DNA of 64,000 bases, taken from contig NZ_JOEI01000032.1 of assembly GCF_000718095.1 (NCBI RefSeq), forward strand, positions 1-64,000, written 5' to 3'. The notes below the pieces were generated by a model that saw only the letters and a list, made by a program, of their open reading frames with translations, was not told the DNA's origin and did no database searches. Of this stretch, positions 36,051 through 44,362 are shown piece by piece. Position 1 is the first letter of the stretch; the number at the start of each line of letters is the position of its first letter. The stretch is from Streptomyces scopuliridis RB72 (lineage in GTDB: Bacteria; Actinomycetota; Actinomycetes; Streptomycetales; Streptomycetaceae). The translations under genes were made by a program, and so were the position numbers.

Positions 36051-37099
36051 CCCGGCTCATCCCGTCCCCGGTCGTCGTCGACATCAGCTGCGGCGCCCTG
36101 GACGATCTCGCCGGACTCCTGGCCGACCAGCGGATCTCCAGCTCGGGCCGGCTCGCCGTGGCCATAAGCGGCGGCTCCGGACAGGTGCTGCGCGAGCGGC
36201 TCGCGCCGGACCTGCCGGGCGCGGACTGGTTCTCGGTCGCGGACGGCACGATCGACTCGGCGGTCAGGCTCGCGGACGACATCAAGGGCAAGCGGTACGA
36301 CGCCGTGGTCGGCCTCGGCGGCGGCAAGATCATCGACGTGACGAAGTACGCGGCGGCCCGGGTGGGCCTGCCGATGGTGGCCGTCGCCACCAATCTCTCG
36401 CACGACGGCCTGTGTTCACCGGTCGCGACGCTCGACAACGACAACGGCCGCGGCTCGTACGGCGTCCCCACCCCGATCGCCGTCGTCATCGACCTCGATG
36501 TGATCAGGGACGCACCGGTCCGCTTCGTCCGGTCCGGCATCGGCGACGCCATCTCGAACCTCTCGGCCATCGCGGACTGGGAGCTGTCGCACCGCACCAA
36601 CGGCGAGCAGGTCGACGGACTGGCCGCCGCCATGGCCCGTACCGCCGGCGAGGCCGTGCTGCGCCACCCCGGCGGGGTCGGCGACGACGAGTTCCTCACC
36701 GTCCTGGCGGAGGCGCTGGTGCTCACCGGTATCGCCATGTCGATCAGCGGGGACACCCGCCCCTCGTCCGGTGCCTGTCATGAGATCAGTCACGCCTTCG
36801 ACCTGCTCTACCCCAAGCGCGCCGCGCTCCATGGCGAACAGGTCGGCATCGGCGCCGCCTTCGCGATGCATCTGCGCGGCGCCCATGAGGAGTCACACCT
36901 GTTCACGGAGGTGCTGCACCGGCACGGGCTGCCCGTGCTGCCCGAGGAGATCGGGTTCACCGTGGGGGAGTTCGTACGGGCCGTCGCCTACGCGCCGCAG
37001 ACCCGTCCGGGCCGCTTCACCATCCTTGAGCACCTCGACCTGTCCACCGACCAGATCAGGGACGCGTACGCCGACTATGCCAAGACCATCAGTAGCTGA
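36038..37099 (+). CDS. Iron-containing alcohol dehydrogenase, sn-glycerol-1-phosphate dehydrogenase-like
   Basis: A 353-residue NAD(P)-dependent dehydrogenase of the EgsA/AraM/G1P dehydrogenase branch. The dinucleotide motif is GLGGGKIIDVTKYAA, and metal ligands are expected in SHDGLCSP/SGIGDAISN and in the HEISHAFDLL and LHGEQVG histidines. Relatives reduce dihydroxyacetone phosphate to sn-glycerol-1-phosphate. In this operon it probably makes the polyol phosphate that the cytidylyltransferase activates. GTG 36038 lies inside the end of the previous gene. The 23-base overlap with the next gene also indicates coupling. Confidence 0.85.
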   Translation: MPVLTRLIPSPVVVDISCGALDDLAGLLADQRISSSGRLAVAISGGSGQVLRERLAPDLPGADWFSVADGTIDSAVRLADDIKGKRYDAVVGLGGGKIIDVTKYAAARVGLPMVAVATNLSHDGLCSPVATLDNDNGRGSYGVPTPIAVVIDLDVIRDAPVRFVRSGIGDAISNLSAIADWELSHRTNGEQVDGLAAAMARTAGEAVLRHPGGVGDDEFLTVLAEALVLTGIAMSISGDTRPSSGACHEISHAFDLLYPKRAALHGEQVGIGAAFAMHLRGAHEESHLFTEVLHRHGLPVLPEEIGFTVGEFVRAVAYAPQTRPGRFTILEHLDLSTDQIRDAYADYAKTISS

Positions 37100-37856
37100 A
37101 CTCCGCCCGGTCGTACACCCGGAGGGGGTCAAGGACCGGCGCAGCGGTGAGCACTGGGCCGGGCGCCTGTACATGCGGGAGATCTCGCTGCGCGTCGACC
37201 GGTACCTGGTGAACACGCGGGTCACGCCCAACCAGGTGACGTACGTGATGACCGTCGCCGGTGCCCTCGCCGCCCCCGCCCTCCTGGTGCCGGGGATCAC
37301 GGGCGCGGTGCTCGGCGTGCTGGCGGTCCAGCTCTATCTGCTGCTGGACTGCGTCGACGGCGAGCTCGCCCGCTGGAAGAAGCAGTACTCGATGACCGGG
37401 GTGTATCTGGACCGGGTCGCCGCCTACGTGTGCGATGCCGCCGTTCTGCTCGGCTTCGGGCTGCGCGCCGCCGACCTGTGGGGCACCGGACGGATCGACT
37501 GGCTGTGGGCCTTCCTCGGTACGCTCGCCGCCCTCGGCGCCATCATGGTCAAGGCAGAGACCGACCTGGTCGGCGTCGCCCGTCATCAGCAGGGACTGGC
37601 TCCGGTCAAGGAGGCGGCCTCCGAGCCGCGCTCGTCCGGTATGGCGCTGGCCCGCAGAGCCGCCGGGGCGTTGAAGTTCCACCGGCTCATCCTCGGGATC
37701 GAGGCGTCCCTGCTGATCCTTCTCCTGGCGATCCTGGACTCGGTCAGGGGCGATCTGTTCTTCACCCGCCTCGGGGTCGCGATCCTGGCCGGAATCGCCG
37801 TCGTACAGACCCTGCTGCATCTGGTCTCCATCCTGGCGTCCAGCAGGCTGAGGTGA
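37077..37856 (+). CDS. CDP-alcohol phosphatidyltransferase family protein
   Basis: A 259-residue membrane protein with the complete CDP-alcohol phosphotransferase signature, DCVDGELARWKKQYSMTG followed by YLDRVAAYVCD, and about six helices. Unlike the first such enzyme in this operon it has no large soluble domain. Both share the LTPNQVT/VTPNQVT motif before the first helix. Two related transferases in one operon suggest successive linkage-unit or polymer steps, which is inferred. ATG 37077 is chosen because homology starts there; the open frame further upstream is only an overlap with the dehydrogenase gene. Confidence 0.87.
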   Translation: MPRPSVAELRPVVHPEGVKDRRSGEHWAGRLYMREISLRVDRYLVNTRVTPNQVTYVMTVAGALAAPALLVPGITGAVLGVLAVQLYLLLDCVDGELARWKKQYSMTGVYLDRVAAYVCDAAVLLGFGLRAADLWGTGRIDWLWAFLGTLAALGAIMVKAETDLVGVARHQQGLAPVKEAASEPRSSGMALARRAAGALKFHRLILGIEASLLILLLAILDSVRGDLFFTRLGVAILAGIAVVQTLLHLVSILASSRLR

Positions 37857-38734
37857 GCGATATGCGGCTCGGCGCGGTGATCATCACGATGGGTGACCGC
37901 CCCGGCGAACTGCGTGCGCTGATCGACTCCGTCCTCCGCCAGAACGGCGACCCGGTCGAGATCGTCGTGGTCGGGAACGGCGCCCCCGTGGGCGCCGTCC
38001 CCGACGGCGTACGGACGGTCGAGCTGCCCGAGAACCTCGGTATCCCCGGCGGCCGCAATGTCGGGATCGAGGCGTTCGGGACCGCCGGCTCGGACGTGGA
38101 CGCCCTGCTCTTCCTGGACGACGACGGTCTGCTGCCCCACACCGACACCACCGAGCTGATCCGCGGGGCCTTCGCGGCCGATCCCGTGCTGGGGATCGTC
38201 AGCTTCCGGATCACCGACCCGGAGACCGGTCTCACCCAGCGCCGCCATGTCCCGCGGCTGCGCGCCTCGGACCCGCTGCGCTCCTCCCGCGTGACGACCT
38301 TCCTCGGCGGCGCCAGTGCCGTACGGACGAAGGTCCTCGCGGAGGTCGGCGCGCTGCCCGGCGGTTTCTTCTACGCCCATGAGGAGACCGATCTCGCCTG
38401 GCGGGCGCTGGACGCCGGCTGGATGATCGACTACCGCGCCGACATGGTGCTGAACCACCCGACCATGCCGCCCTCCCGCCACGCGGTCTACCACCGCATG
38501 GTGGCCCGTAACCGGGTCTGGCTCGCCCGTCGCAATCTGCCCGCCGTCGTCGTCCCGTTCTATCTCGGCGTATGGGTCCTGCTCACCCTGGTCCGGCGCC
38601 CTTCCCCGAGCGCGCTGAAGGCGTGGTTCGGCGGGTTCAGGGAGGGCTGGGCGACCCCGTGCGGGCCGCGCCGTCCGATGAAGTGGCGTACGGTATGGCG
38701 GCTGACCCGGCTGGGCCGACCGCCTGTCATCTGA
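37853..38734 (+). CDS. Family 2 glycosyltransferase
   Basis: A 293-residue GT-A fold glycosyltransferase. The N-terminus GAVIITMGDRPGELRALIDS leads to the donor-binding ENLGIPGGRNVGIEA and the metal-binding LFLDDDGLL (DxD-type). The acceptor region has FYAHEETDLAWRALDAGW, the ED-type catalytic block. C-terminal hydrophobic and basic stretches suggest membrane attachment. It would add a sugar to the surface polymer made by this operon. The start is GTG 37853, overlapping the previous stop as GTGA; ATG 37862 is the alternative. Confidence 0.88.
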   Translation: MSDMRLGAVIITMGDRPGELRALIDSVLRQNGDPVEIVVVGNGAPVGAVPDGVRTVELPENLGIPGGRNVGIEAFGTAGSDVDALLFLDDDGLLPHTDTTELIRGAFAADPVLGIVSFRITDPETGLTQRRHVPRLRASDPLRSSRVTTFLGGASAVRTKVLAEVGALPGGFFYAHEETDLAWRALDAGWMIDYRADMVLNHPTMPPSRHAVYHRMVARNRVWLARRNLPAVVVPFYLGVWVLLTLVRRPSPSALKAWFGGFREGWATPCGPRRPMKWRTVWRLTRLGRPPVI

Positions 38735-38851
38735 CAAGCTCGGTTCTGAGAGCATCGGACAAGAGGCCGCCTGCCTCTTACCCCCCCGGGGCCGGGCCGT
38801 CCGCGCCCGCGCCCGACCGGCTGCGCATCTTGAACACGAAAGTTTCAACTT

Positions 38852-39781
38852 GTGAGTGACACAACCCAAGAGGGTGCGATCGCTGTGAGCGCCCCCCCGT
38901 CGCCCGACGACGGTCTGTCCGCGGCGGATCTCGCCGCCAAGTACGGTCTGTCGGTGAGCGGTGCCCGGCCAGGGCTGCGCGACTACATCCGGCAGCTGTG
39001 GGGCCGGCGTCATTTCATCCTGGCCTTCTCCCAGGCGAAGCTCACGGCCCAGTACAGCCAGGCGAAGCTGGGCCAGCTCTGGCAGGTGGCGACCCCCCTG
39101 CTGAACGCCTTTGTCTACTACTTGATCTTCGGCCTCATCCTGGGGACCAAGAAGGGCATCCCCCAGGATGTCTTCGTGCCCTTCCTGGTCACCGGGGTCT
39201 TCGTCTTCACCTTCACCCAGAGCTCGGTGATGGCAGGCGTCCGTGCCATCTCCGGCAATCTGGGGCTCGTCCGGGCCCTGCACTTCCCCCGGGCCTCGCT
39301 GCCGGTCTCCTTCTCCCTCCAGCAGCTCCAGCAGCTTCTCTTCTCGATGATCGTGCTGGTCGTCGTCGCGGTGGCCTTCGGCAGCTACCCGGCCCTGAGC
39401 TGGCTGCTGGTCGTGCCCGCGCTGGCGCTCCAGTTCGTCTTCAACACCGGGCTCGCGCTGATCATGGCGAGGCTGGGCAGCAAGACCCCCGACCTCGCCC
39501 AGCTGATGCCGTTCGTGATGCGCACCTGGATGTACGCCTCGGGCGTGATGTTCTCGATCCCGCTGATGCTTGAGGGCAGGCCCTCCTGGATCGCCGACGT
39601 ACTCCAGTACAACCCGGCCGCCGTCTACATGGACCTGGTCAGGTACGCGCTGATCGACGGCTACGGTTCCTCGAACCTGCCCGCGCATGTCTGGCTGGTC
39701 GCGCTGGTGTGGGCCGTCCTCCTGGGCGTCGTCGGCTTCGTCTACTTCTGGAAGGCTGAGGAGCGCTACGGCCGTGGCTGA
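38852..39781 (+). CDS. ABC transporter permease of the polysaccharide/teichoic acid exporter type (TagG/Wzm-like)
   Basis: A 309-residue ABC-2 type membrane protein with about six helices after a 50-residue cytosolic N-terminus. The YSQAKLGQLWQVATPLLNAFV and ALHFPRASLPVSFSLQQLQQ segments and the C-terminal YNPAAVYMDLVRYALIDG region are typical of polysaccharide and teichoic acid exporters. It forms the membrane channel with the ATPase encoded next, and their genes overlap by 8 bases. The 117-base gap upstream may hold an extra promoter, but the same strand and function tie it to the glycopolymer genes. Confidence 0.88.
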   Translation: MSDTTQEGAIAVSAPPSPDDGLSAADLAAKYGLSVSGARPGLRDYIRQLWGRRHFILAFSQAKLTAQYSQAKLGQLWQVATPLLNAFVYYLIFGLILGTKKGIPQDVFVPFLVTGVFVFTFTQSSVMAGVRAISGNLGLVRALHFPRASLPVSFSLQQLQQLLFSMIVLVVVAVAFGSYPALSWLLVVPALALQFVFNTGLALIMARLGSKTPDLAQLMPFVMRTWMYASGVMFSIPLMLEGRPSWIADVLQYNPAAVYMDLVRYALIDGYGSSNLPAHVWLVALVWAVLLGVVGFVYFWKAEERYGRG

Positions 39782-40559
39782 GGACAACACGCAGGGGCGT
39801 ATCCCCACGGTCATCGCCGACGACGTGCACATCGTGTACCGCGTCAACGGCGGTGGCGGCGGCAAGGGCAGCGCCACCGCCGCGCTCAGCCGCATACTCC
39901 GCCGCGACAAGGGGGAGTCGCGGGGCGTCCGCAAGGTCCATGCCGTCCGGGGGGTCACCTTCACCGCGTACCGCGGCGAGGCCATCGGGCTGATCGGCAC
40001 CAACGGCTCCGGCAAGTCGACCCTGCTGCGCGCGATCGCCGGTCTGCTGCCGGCGGAGAGCGGCAAGGTCTACACCGACGGCCAGCCGTCCCTGCTGGGC
40101 GTCAACGCGGCCCTGATGAACGATCTGACCGGTGAGCGCAATGTCATCCTCGGCGGTCTCGCCATGGGGATGACCCGCGAGCAGATCCGGGAGCGCTACC
40201 AGGGCATCGTCGACTTCTCCGGCATCAACGAGAAGGGCGACTTCATCACCCTCCCCATGCGGACGTACTCCTCCGGCATGGCCGCCAGGCTCCGGTTCTC
40301 CATCGCCGCCGCCAAGGACCACGACGTCCTGATGATCGACGAGGCGCTGGCCACCGGCGACCGCAAGTTCCAGATCCGCTCCGAGCAGCGGATCCGTGAG
40401 CTGCGCAAGGAGGCGGGTACGGTCTTCCTGGTCAGCCACAGCAACAAGTCCATCAGGGACACCTGCGACCGGGTGCTGTGGCTGGAGAAGGGCGAGCTCC
40501 TGATGGACGGCCCGACCGACGAGGTCATCAAGGCGTACGAGAAGGAGACCGGCAAGTAG
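39774..40559 (+). CDS. ABC transporter ATP-binding protein (TagH/Wzt-like)
   Basis: A 261-residue ATPase. Walker A is GTNGSGKST, the signature region is YSSGMAARLRFSIAAA and Walker B is DVLMIDEALATGD. The degenerate signature and the IDEALATGD block are the hallmark of polysaccharide-export ATPases rather than importers. There is no extended C-terminal carbohydrate-binding domain as in some Wzt proteins. A loop between strand 1 and Walker A carries a Gly-rich insert (VNGGGGGKGS). It drives export through the preceding permease. GTG 39774 is the chosen start. A strong terminator follows. Confidence 0.9.
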   Translation: MAEDNTQGRIPTVIADDVHIVYRVNGGGGGKGSATAALSRILRRDKGESRGVRKVHAVRGVTFTAYRGEAIGLIGTNGSGKSTLLRAIAGLLPAESGKVYTDGQPSLLGVNAALMNDLTGERNVILGGLAMGMTREQIRERYQGIVDFSGINEKGDFITLPMRTYSSGMAARLRFSIAAAKDHDVLMIDEALATGDRKFQIRSEQRIRELRKEAGTVFLVSHSNKSIRDTCDRVLWLEKGELLMDGPTDEVIKAYEKETGK

Positions 40560-40581
40560 CCCGGCCCTCCACGATCGAACG

Positions 40582-40611
40582 GGCCCCCGCCGGATCGCCC
40601 CGGCGGGGGCC
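40582..40611 (+). terminator. Terminator of the glycopolymer operon
   Basis: A perfect 11-bp stem (GGCCCCCGCCG with CGGCGGGGGCC) and 8-base loop lies 22 bases after the ABC ATPase stop. The 383-base gap 40560-40942 also holds the promoter region of the hopanoid operon and a 20-codon ORF. Confidence 0.75.
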
Positions 40612-40883
40612 TCCTGGTGGGCCGATCGTCAAAGATCGGTCAAGTCCGGTGGGTCGGGGGAAGGTTGGCGTGTATTGCGACGTTCTCGTAATGCGCGTAA
40701 CACCCCGACGTGTTCCTCTTAGCTGTACAACGTAAGCTGTGCTGGGCTGATTCGCGGCAAGTATGGGGTCATTCCCACGGAGCACTCCGCCTGCCTGACA
40801 GCCTTCTGTACTCGGAGGGGCGGGCGGCGTGTCCGAAATGGGATGTATTGGGTCAGCAGTGTAGAACGGGAGATGTGACGGCA

Positions 40884-40946
40884 ATGACGGAAAATCTCCA
40901 GCTCCGCGAGGATTCCGCCGTCCCCGTACCGGGCAGCACGCGATGA
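40884..40946 (+). CDS. Possible 20-residue leader peptide ahead of hpnC
   Basis: A short reading frame, MTENLQLREDSAVPVPGSTR, begins at ATG 40884 with GGGAG 12-16 bases upstream and ends in a TGA that overlaps the hpnC start as ATGA. Such an overlap is typical of translational coupling, so the peptide may serve to load ribosomes on hpnC, which has only a weak ribosome-binding site of its own. It has no recognisable motif. It could also be chance. Confidence 0.35.
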   Translation: MTENLQLREDSAVPVPGSTR

Positions 40947-41863
40947 CGGGCCCCCCGCAGGTACGCCCCGACGCCTCCTCGCGCATCACCCTGGACAAGG
41001 CCGCGGACGAGAACTTTCCCGTGGCCCCGTTCTTTCTGCCGCGCGCCTGGCGTGACGATCTGATGGCCGTGTACGGCTACGCGCGGCTCGTCGACGACAT
41101 CGGCGACGGCGATCTCGCCCCCGGCGGCGGCGACGCCCGCCACCTGGGCGTCGCTCCCTCGCAGGCCGATGACCGGCTCGTCATGCTGGACGCCTTCGAG
41201 GCCGACCTGCGGCGCGTCTTCGACCCGCAGGGCCCCGCCCCGGCACATCCGCTGCTGCGCGCCCTGACCCCGACCGTACGGCGCCGCTCGCTCACCCCCG
41301 AGCCGTTCCTCGGACTGATCGCGGCCAACCGCCAGGACCAACTGGTACGCCGCTACGAGACCTATGACGACCTGCTCGCCTACTGCGAGCTGTCCGCGAA
41401 TCCGGTCGGCCGGCTCGTCCTCCAGATCACCGGCACCGCGAGCCCGGAGCGCGTCCGCCGCTCCGACGCCGTCTGCACGGCGCTGCAGATCGTCGAACAT
41501 CTCCAGGACGTCACCGAGGACCTCGGCCGCGACCGTATCTATCTGCCCGCTCAGGATATGAAGAGGTTTCATGTCACCGAGGCGGACCTGGCCGCGGGCA
41601 CCGCGAACGCGTCGGTGCGCGCGCTGGTGGCCTTCGAGGCCGAACGTGCCGGGCAGCTGCTGAATGAGGGCACCCCCTTGGTGGGTAGCGTCCACGGCAG
41701 GCTCCGGCTGCTGCTCGCCGGATTCGTCGCCGGAGGGCGTGCCGCCCTCGCTTCGATCGCGGCCGCCGGGCACGATGTGCTCCCCGGACCGCCCAAACCC
41801 ACCAAGCCGCGTCTGCTGCGCGAAGTGGGAGCTGTCCTGCGAAGTGCGCACAGAGAGGGGTGA
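40943..41863 (+). CDS. hpnC: Squalene synthase HpnC
   Basis: A 306-residue member of the trans-isoprenyl diphosphate synthase (squalene/phytoene synthase) family. The first Asp-rich motif DDIGD is at residues 51-55 and the second region reads DVTEDLGRDRIYLP. In the three-enzyme bacterial route, HpnD joins two farnesyl diphosphates to presqualene diphosphate, HpnC converts that to hydroxysqualene, and HpnE reduces it to squalene. The opening DKAADENFPVAPFFLPRAWR is typical of HpnC. It is the first enzyme gene of the hopanoid operon and overlaps hpnD by 4 bases. Confidence 0.93.
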   Translation: MTGPPQVRPDASSRITLDKAADENFPVAPFFLPRAWRDDLMAVYGYARLVDDIGDGDLAPGGGDARHLGVAPSQADDRLVMLDAFEADLRRVFDPQGPAPAHPLLRALTPTVRRRSLTPEPFLGLIAANRQDQLVRRYETYDDLLAYCELSANPVGRLVLQITGTASPERVRRSDAVCTALQIVEHLQDVTEDLGRDRIYLPAQDMKRFHVTEADLAAGTANASVRALVAFEAERAGQLLNEGTPLVGSVHGRLRLLLAGFVAGGRAALASIAAAGHDVLPGPPKPTKPRLLREVGAVLRSAHREG

Positions 41864-42810
41864 GCCGGAACGTGGAGGGACAGACGCCCATGTCCGCGCC
41901 GGTACTGGCGGCCTACAGCTACTGCGAGGCCGTCACCGGGCAGCAGGCCCGTAATTTCGCCTATGGCATCAGGCTGCTGCCGGCCGAGAAGCGGCAGGCC
42001 ATGTCCGCGCTGTACGCCCTCTCCCGGCGGGTGGACGACATCGGCGACGGCACACTCGCCCCGGAGGCCAAGCTGGCACGCCTCGACGACACCCGTGCCC
42101 TTCTGGACCGGGTCAGGAAGGGCGCGGTGGACGAGGACGACACCGACCCCGTCGCCGTCGCGCTCACCGACGCGGCGCGCCGCTTCCCGATCCCGCTCGG
42201 CGGCCTCGACGAACTGATCGACGGCGTGCTGATGGACGTACGCGGCGACACCTATGAGACCTGGGACGACCTCAAGGCCTACTGCCGGTGTGTCGCGGGC
42301 GCCATCGGCCGGGTGTCGCTCGGCGTGTTCGGCACCACCCCCGGCGCGCCCGGTGCCGAGCGCGCCGCCGAGTACGCCGACACGCTGGGACTCGCCCTCC
42401 AGTTGACCAACATCCTGCGCGACGTACGCGAGGACGCGGGCAACGGGCGTACGTATCTGCCCTCCGACGACCTGGCCAAGTTCGGCTGCTCCGCGGGCTT
42501 CCACAGTGCGACCCCGTCGGCCGGGGCCGACTTCGCCGGACTGGTGCACTTCGAGGTGCGTCGCGCCCGCGCGCTTTTCGCCGAGGGCCTGCGTCTGCTG
42601 CCCATGCTCGACCGGCGCAGCGGCGCCTGCGTCGCGGCCATGGCCGGTATCTACCGCCGGCTGCTCGACCGCATCGAGCGCGACCCCGAGGCCGTGCTGC
42701 GCGGCCGGGTCTCGCTGCCGGGACGCGAGAAGGCGTATGTCGCCGTGCGCGGGCTCTCGGGGCTCGACGCGCGCCAGATCTCCCGGCAGACCATCAGGAG
42801 GCGTGGCTGA
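41860..42810 (+). CDS. hpnD: Presqualene diphosphate synthase HpnD
   Basis: A 316-residue squalene/phytoene synthase family enzyme. Asp-rich motifs are RRVDDIGDG (DDIGD at 59-63) and LRDVREDAGNGRTYLP. It condenses two farnesyl diphosphates to presqualene diphosphate. The start is either GTG 41860, which overlaps the hpnC stop (GTGA), or ATG 41890, which has a better GGAGGG site 10 bases upstream; the first 10 residues are therefore uncertain. The enzyme is cytosolic or membrane-associated. The stop is coupled (TGATG) to the next small reading frame. Confidence 0.92.
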   Translation: MSRNVEGQTPMSAPVLAAYSYCEAVTGQQARNFAYGIRLLPAEKRQAMSALYALSRRVDDIGDGTLAPEAKLARLDDTRALLDRVRKGAVDEDDTDPVAVALTDAARRFPIPLGGLDELIDGVLMDVRGDTYETWDDLKAYCRCVAGAIGRVSLGVFGTTPGAPGAERAAEYADTLGLALQLTNILRDVREDAGNGRTYLPSDDLAKFGCSAGFHSATPSAGADFAGLVHFEVRRARALFAEGLRLLPMLDRRSGACVAAMAGIYRRLLDRIERDPEAVLRGRVSLPGREKAYVAVRGLSGLDARQISRQTIRRRG

Positions 42811-42980
42811 TGCGGCTCACCGCCCGACTCGGCCCGCTCCCCACGCCCCGCGGAATCCACCGGAACACGCACGCGCACCCGCGGTTCTCAACCCCGCGTC
42901 GTGATGACGCGTCCCTGACTGCGACGGAACCGACGGTCCTGGCGAAACGTCGCGGACAAACCCTAGGAAGGCACGAATGA
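42810..42980 (+). CDS. Small 56-residue ORF between hpnD and hpnE
   Basis: A reading frame that exactly fills the gap between hpnD and hpnE. Its ATG overlaps the hpnD stop (TGATG) and its own TGA overlaps the hpnE start (ATGA). The product is basic and includes RRDDASLTATEPTVLAKRR, which reminds me of small Streptomyces DUF6380-type peptides (ASLTATA motif). It may be a real small protein or only a coupling device that keeps ribosomes on the message. No function can be given. Confidence 0.4.
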   Translation: MRLTARLGPLPTPRGIHRNTHAHPRFSTPRRDDASLTATEPTVLAKRRGQTLGRHE

Positions 42981-44362
42981 CAACGGCCGAGGGCACGTCC
43001 CGCCACGCGGTCGTGGTCGGCGCGGGACTCGCCGGCATCACGGCCGCCCTTCAGTTCGCCGACGCCGGAGTGCGGGTGACGCTCGTCGAGGGGCGGCCCC
43101 GGCTCGGTGGTCTCGCCTTCTCCTTCCAGCGCGGCGACCTCACCGTCGACAACGGTCAGCATGTGTATCTGCGCTGCTGCACGGCGTACCGCTGGTTCCT
43201 CGACCGGGTGGACGGCGCCGCGCTCGCGCCGCTCCAGGACCGGCTGGACGTACCCGTACTCGATGTCGCGCCGGCCGGCGGGCCCAGGCTGGGGCGGATC
43301 CGTCGCAACGGGCTGCCCGTACCGCTGCATCTGGCCGCCGGGCTCGCGACGTATCCGCATCTCTCGCTGGCCGAGCGTGCCTCCGTCGGGCGCGCCGCGC
43401 TCGCGCTGAAGAGGATCGACCCCGCCGATCCGGCGCTGGACGGCATCGACTTCGCCACCTGGCTCGGCCGGCACGGCCAGTCGGAGCGCACCATCGAGGC
43501 CCTCTGGGACCTGGTCGGCGTGGCGACCCTCAACGCCACCGCGCCGCACGCGTCCATGGGGCTCGCCGCGATGGTCTTCAAGACCGGGCTGCTCTCCGAG
43601 TCCGGAGCCGCCGACATCGGCTGGGCGCGTGTCCCGCTCGGTGAACTGCACGACACGCTCGCCCGCAAGGCGCTCGACTCCGCGGGGGTACGGACCGAGA
43701 CCCGCACCCGGGTCAGCTCCGTCTCCCGCGCGGAGAGCGGCGGTTGGCATGTCGACATGGACGGAGAGCGGCTCGACGCGGACGCCGTCGTCCTCGCCGT
43801 ACCCCAGCGCGAGGCCCACTCGCTGCTGCCCGGGGGCGCACTGGAGGATCCGGACCGGCTGCTGGACATCGGCACCGCGCCGATCCTCAACCTCCATGTC
43901 GTGTACGGCCGCAAGGTGCTGCGCCGGCCGTTCTTCGCCGCGCTCGGCAGCCCGGTCCAGTGGGTGTTCGACCGTACCGAGGCGTCCGGACTGAAGGACG
44001 GCCAGTATCTGGCGGTGTCCCAGTCGGCCGCCCAGGACGAGATCGACACGCCCGTGTCGGAGCTGCGGGCGCGCTATCTGCCCGAACTGGAACGACTCCT
44101 TCCGGCCACTCGGGGCGCGGAGGTGCGGGACTTCTTCGTGACCCGCGAGCGCACCGCGACGTTCGCGCCCGCACCGGGTGTGGGCAGGCTGCGGCCGACG
44201 GCTCACACCCGCGCCCCCGGCCTCTTCCTGGCCGGCGCATGGACCGCCACCGGTTGGCCCGCGACCATGGAGGGGGCGGTGCGCAGTGGCTTCAGCGCCG
44301 CGGGCGCGGCCCTCTCCGAGCTGGGGCGCCGCCACGAACACCCCTTGCGGGAGGCGGCATGA
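42977..44362 (+). CDS. hpnE: Hydroxysqualene dehydroxylase HpnE
   Basis: A 461-residue FAD enzyme of the phytoene desaturase/amine oxidase type. The dinucleotide fold VVVGAGLAGITAALQFADAG is at about residues 13-32, followed by GRPRLGGLAFSF. The C-terminal FAD block is GLFLAGAWTATGWPATMEGA. It removes the hydroxyl of hydroxysqualene with a reduced flavin to give squalene for the cyclase. The start has GGAAGG 6 to 11 bases upstream. The stop overlaps the polyprenyl synthase gene by 4 bases. Confidence 0.92.
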   Translation: MTTAEGTSRHAVVVGAGLAGITAALQFADAGVRVTLVEGRPRLGGLAFSFQRGDLTVDNGQHVYLRCCTAYRWFLDRVDGAALAPLQDRLDVPVLDVAPAGGPRLGRIRRNGLPVPLHLAAGLATYPHLSLAERASVGRAALALKRIDPADPALDGIDFATWLGRHGQSERTIEALWDLVGVATLNATAPHASMGLAAMVFKTGLLSESGAADIGWARVPLGELHDTLARKALDSAGVRTETRTRVSSVSRAESGGWHVDMDGERLDADAVVLAVPQREAHSLLPGGALEDPDRLLDIGTAPILNLHVVYGRKVLRRPFFAALGSPVQWVFDRTEASGLKDGQYLAVSQSAAQDEIDTPVSELRARYLPELERLLPATRGAEVRDFFVTRERTATFAPAPGVGRLRPTAHTRAPGLFLAGAWTATGWPATMEGAVRSGFSAAGAALSELGRRHEHPLREAA

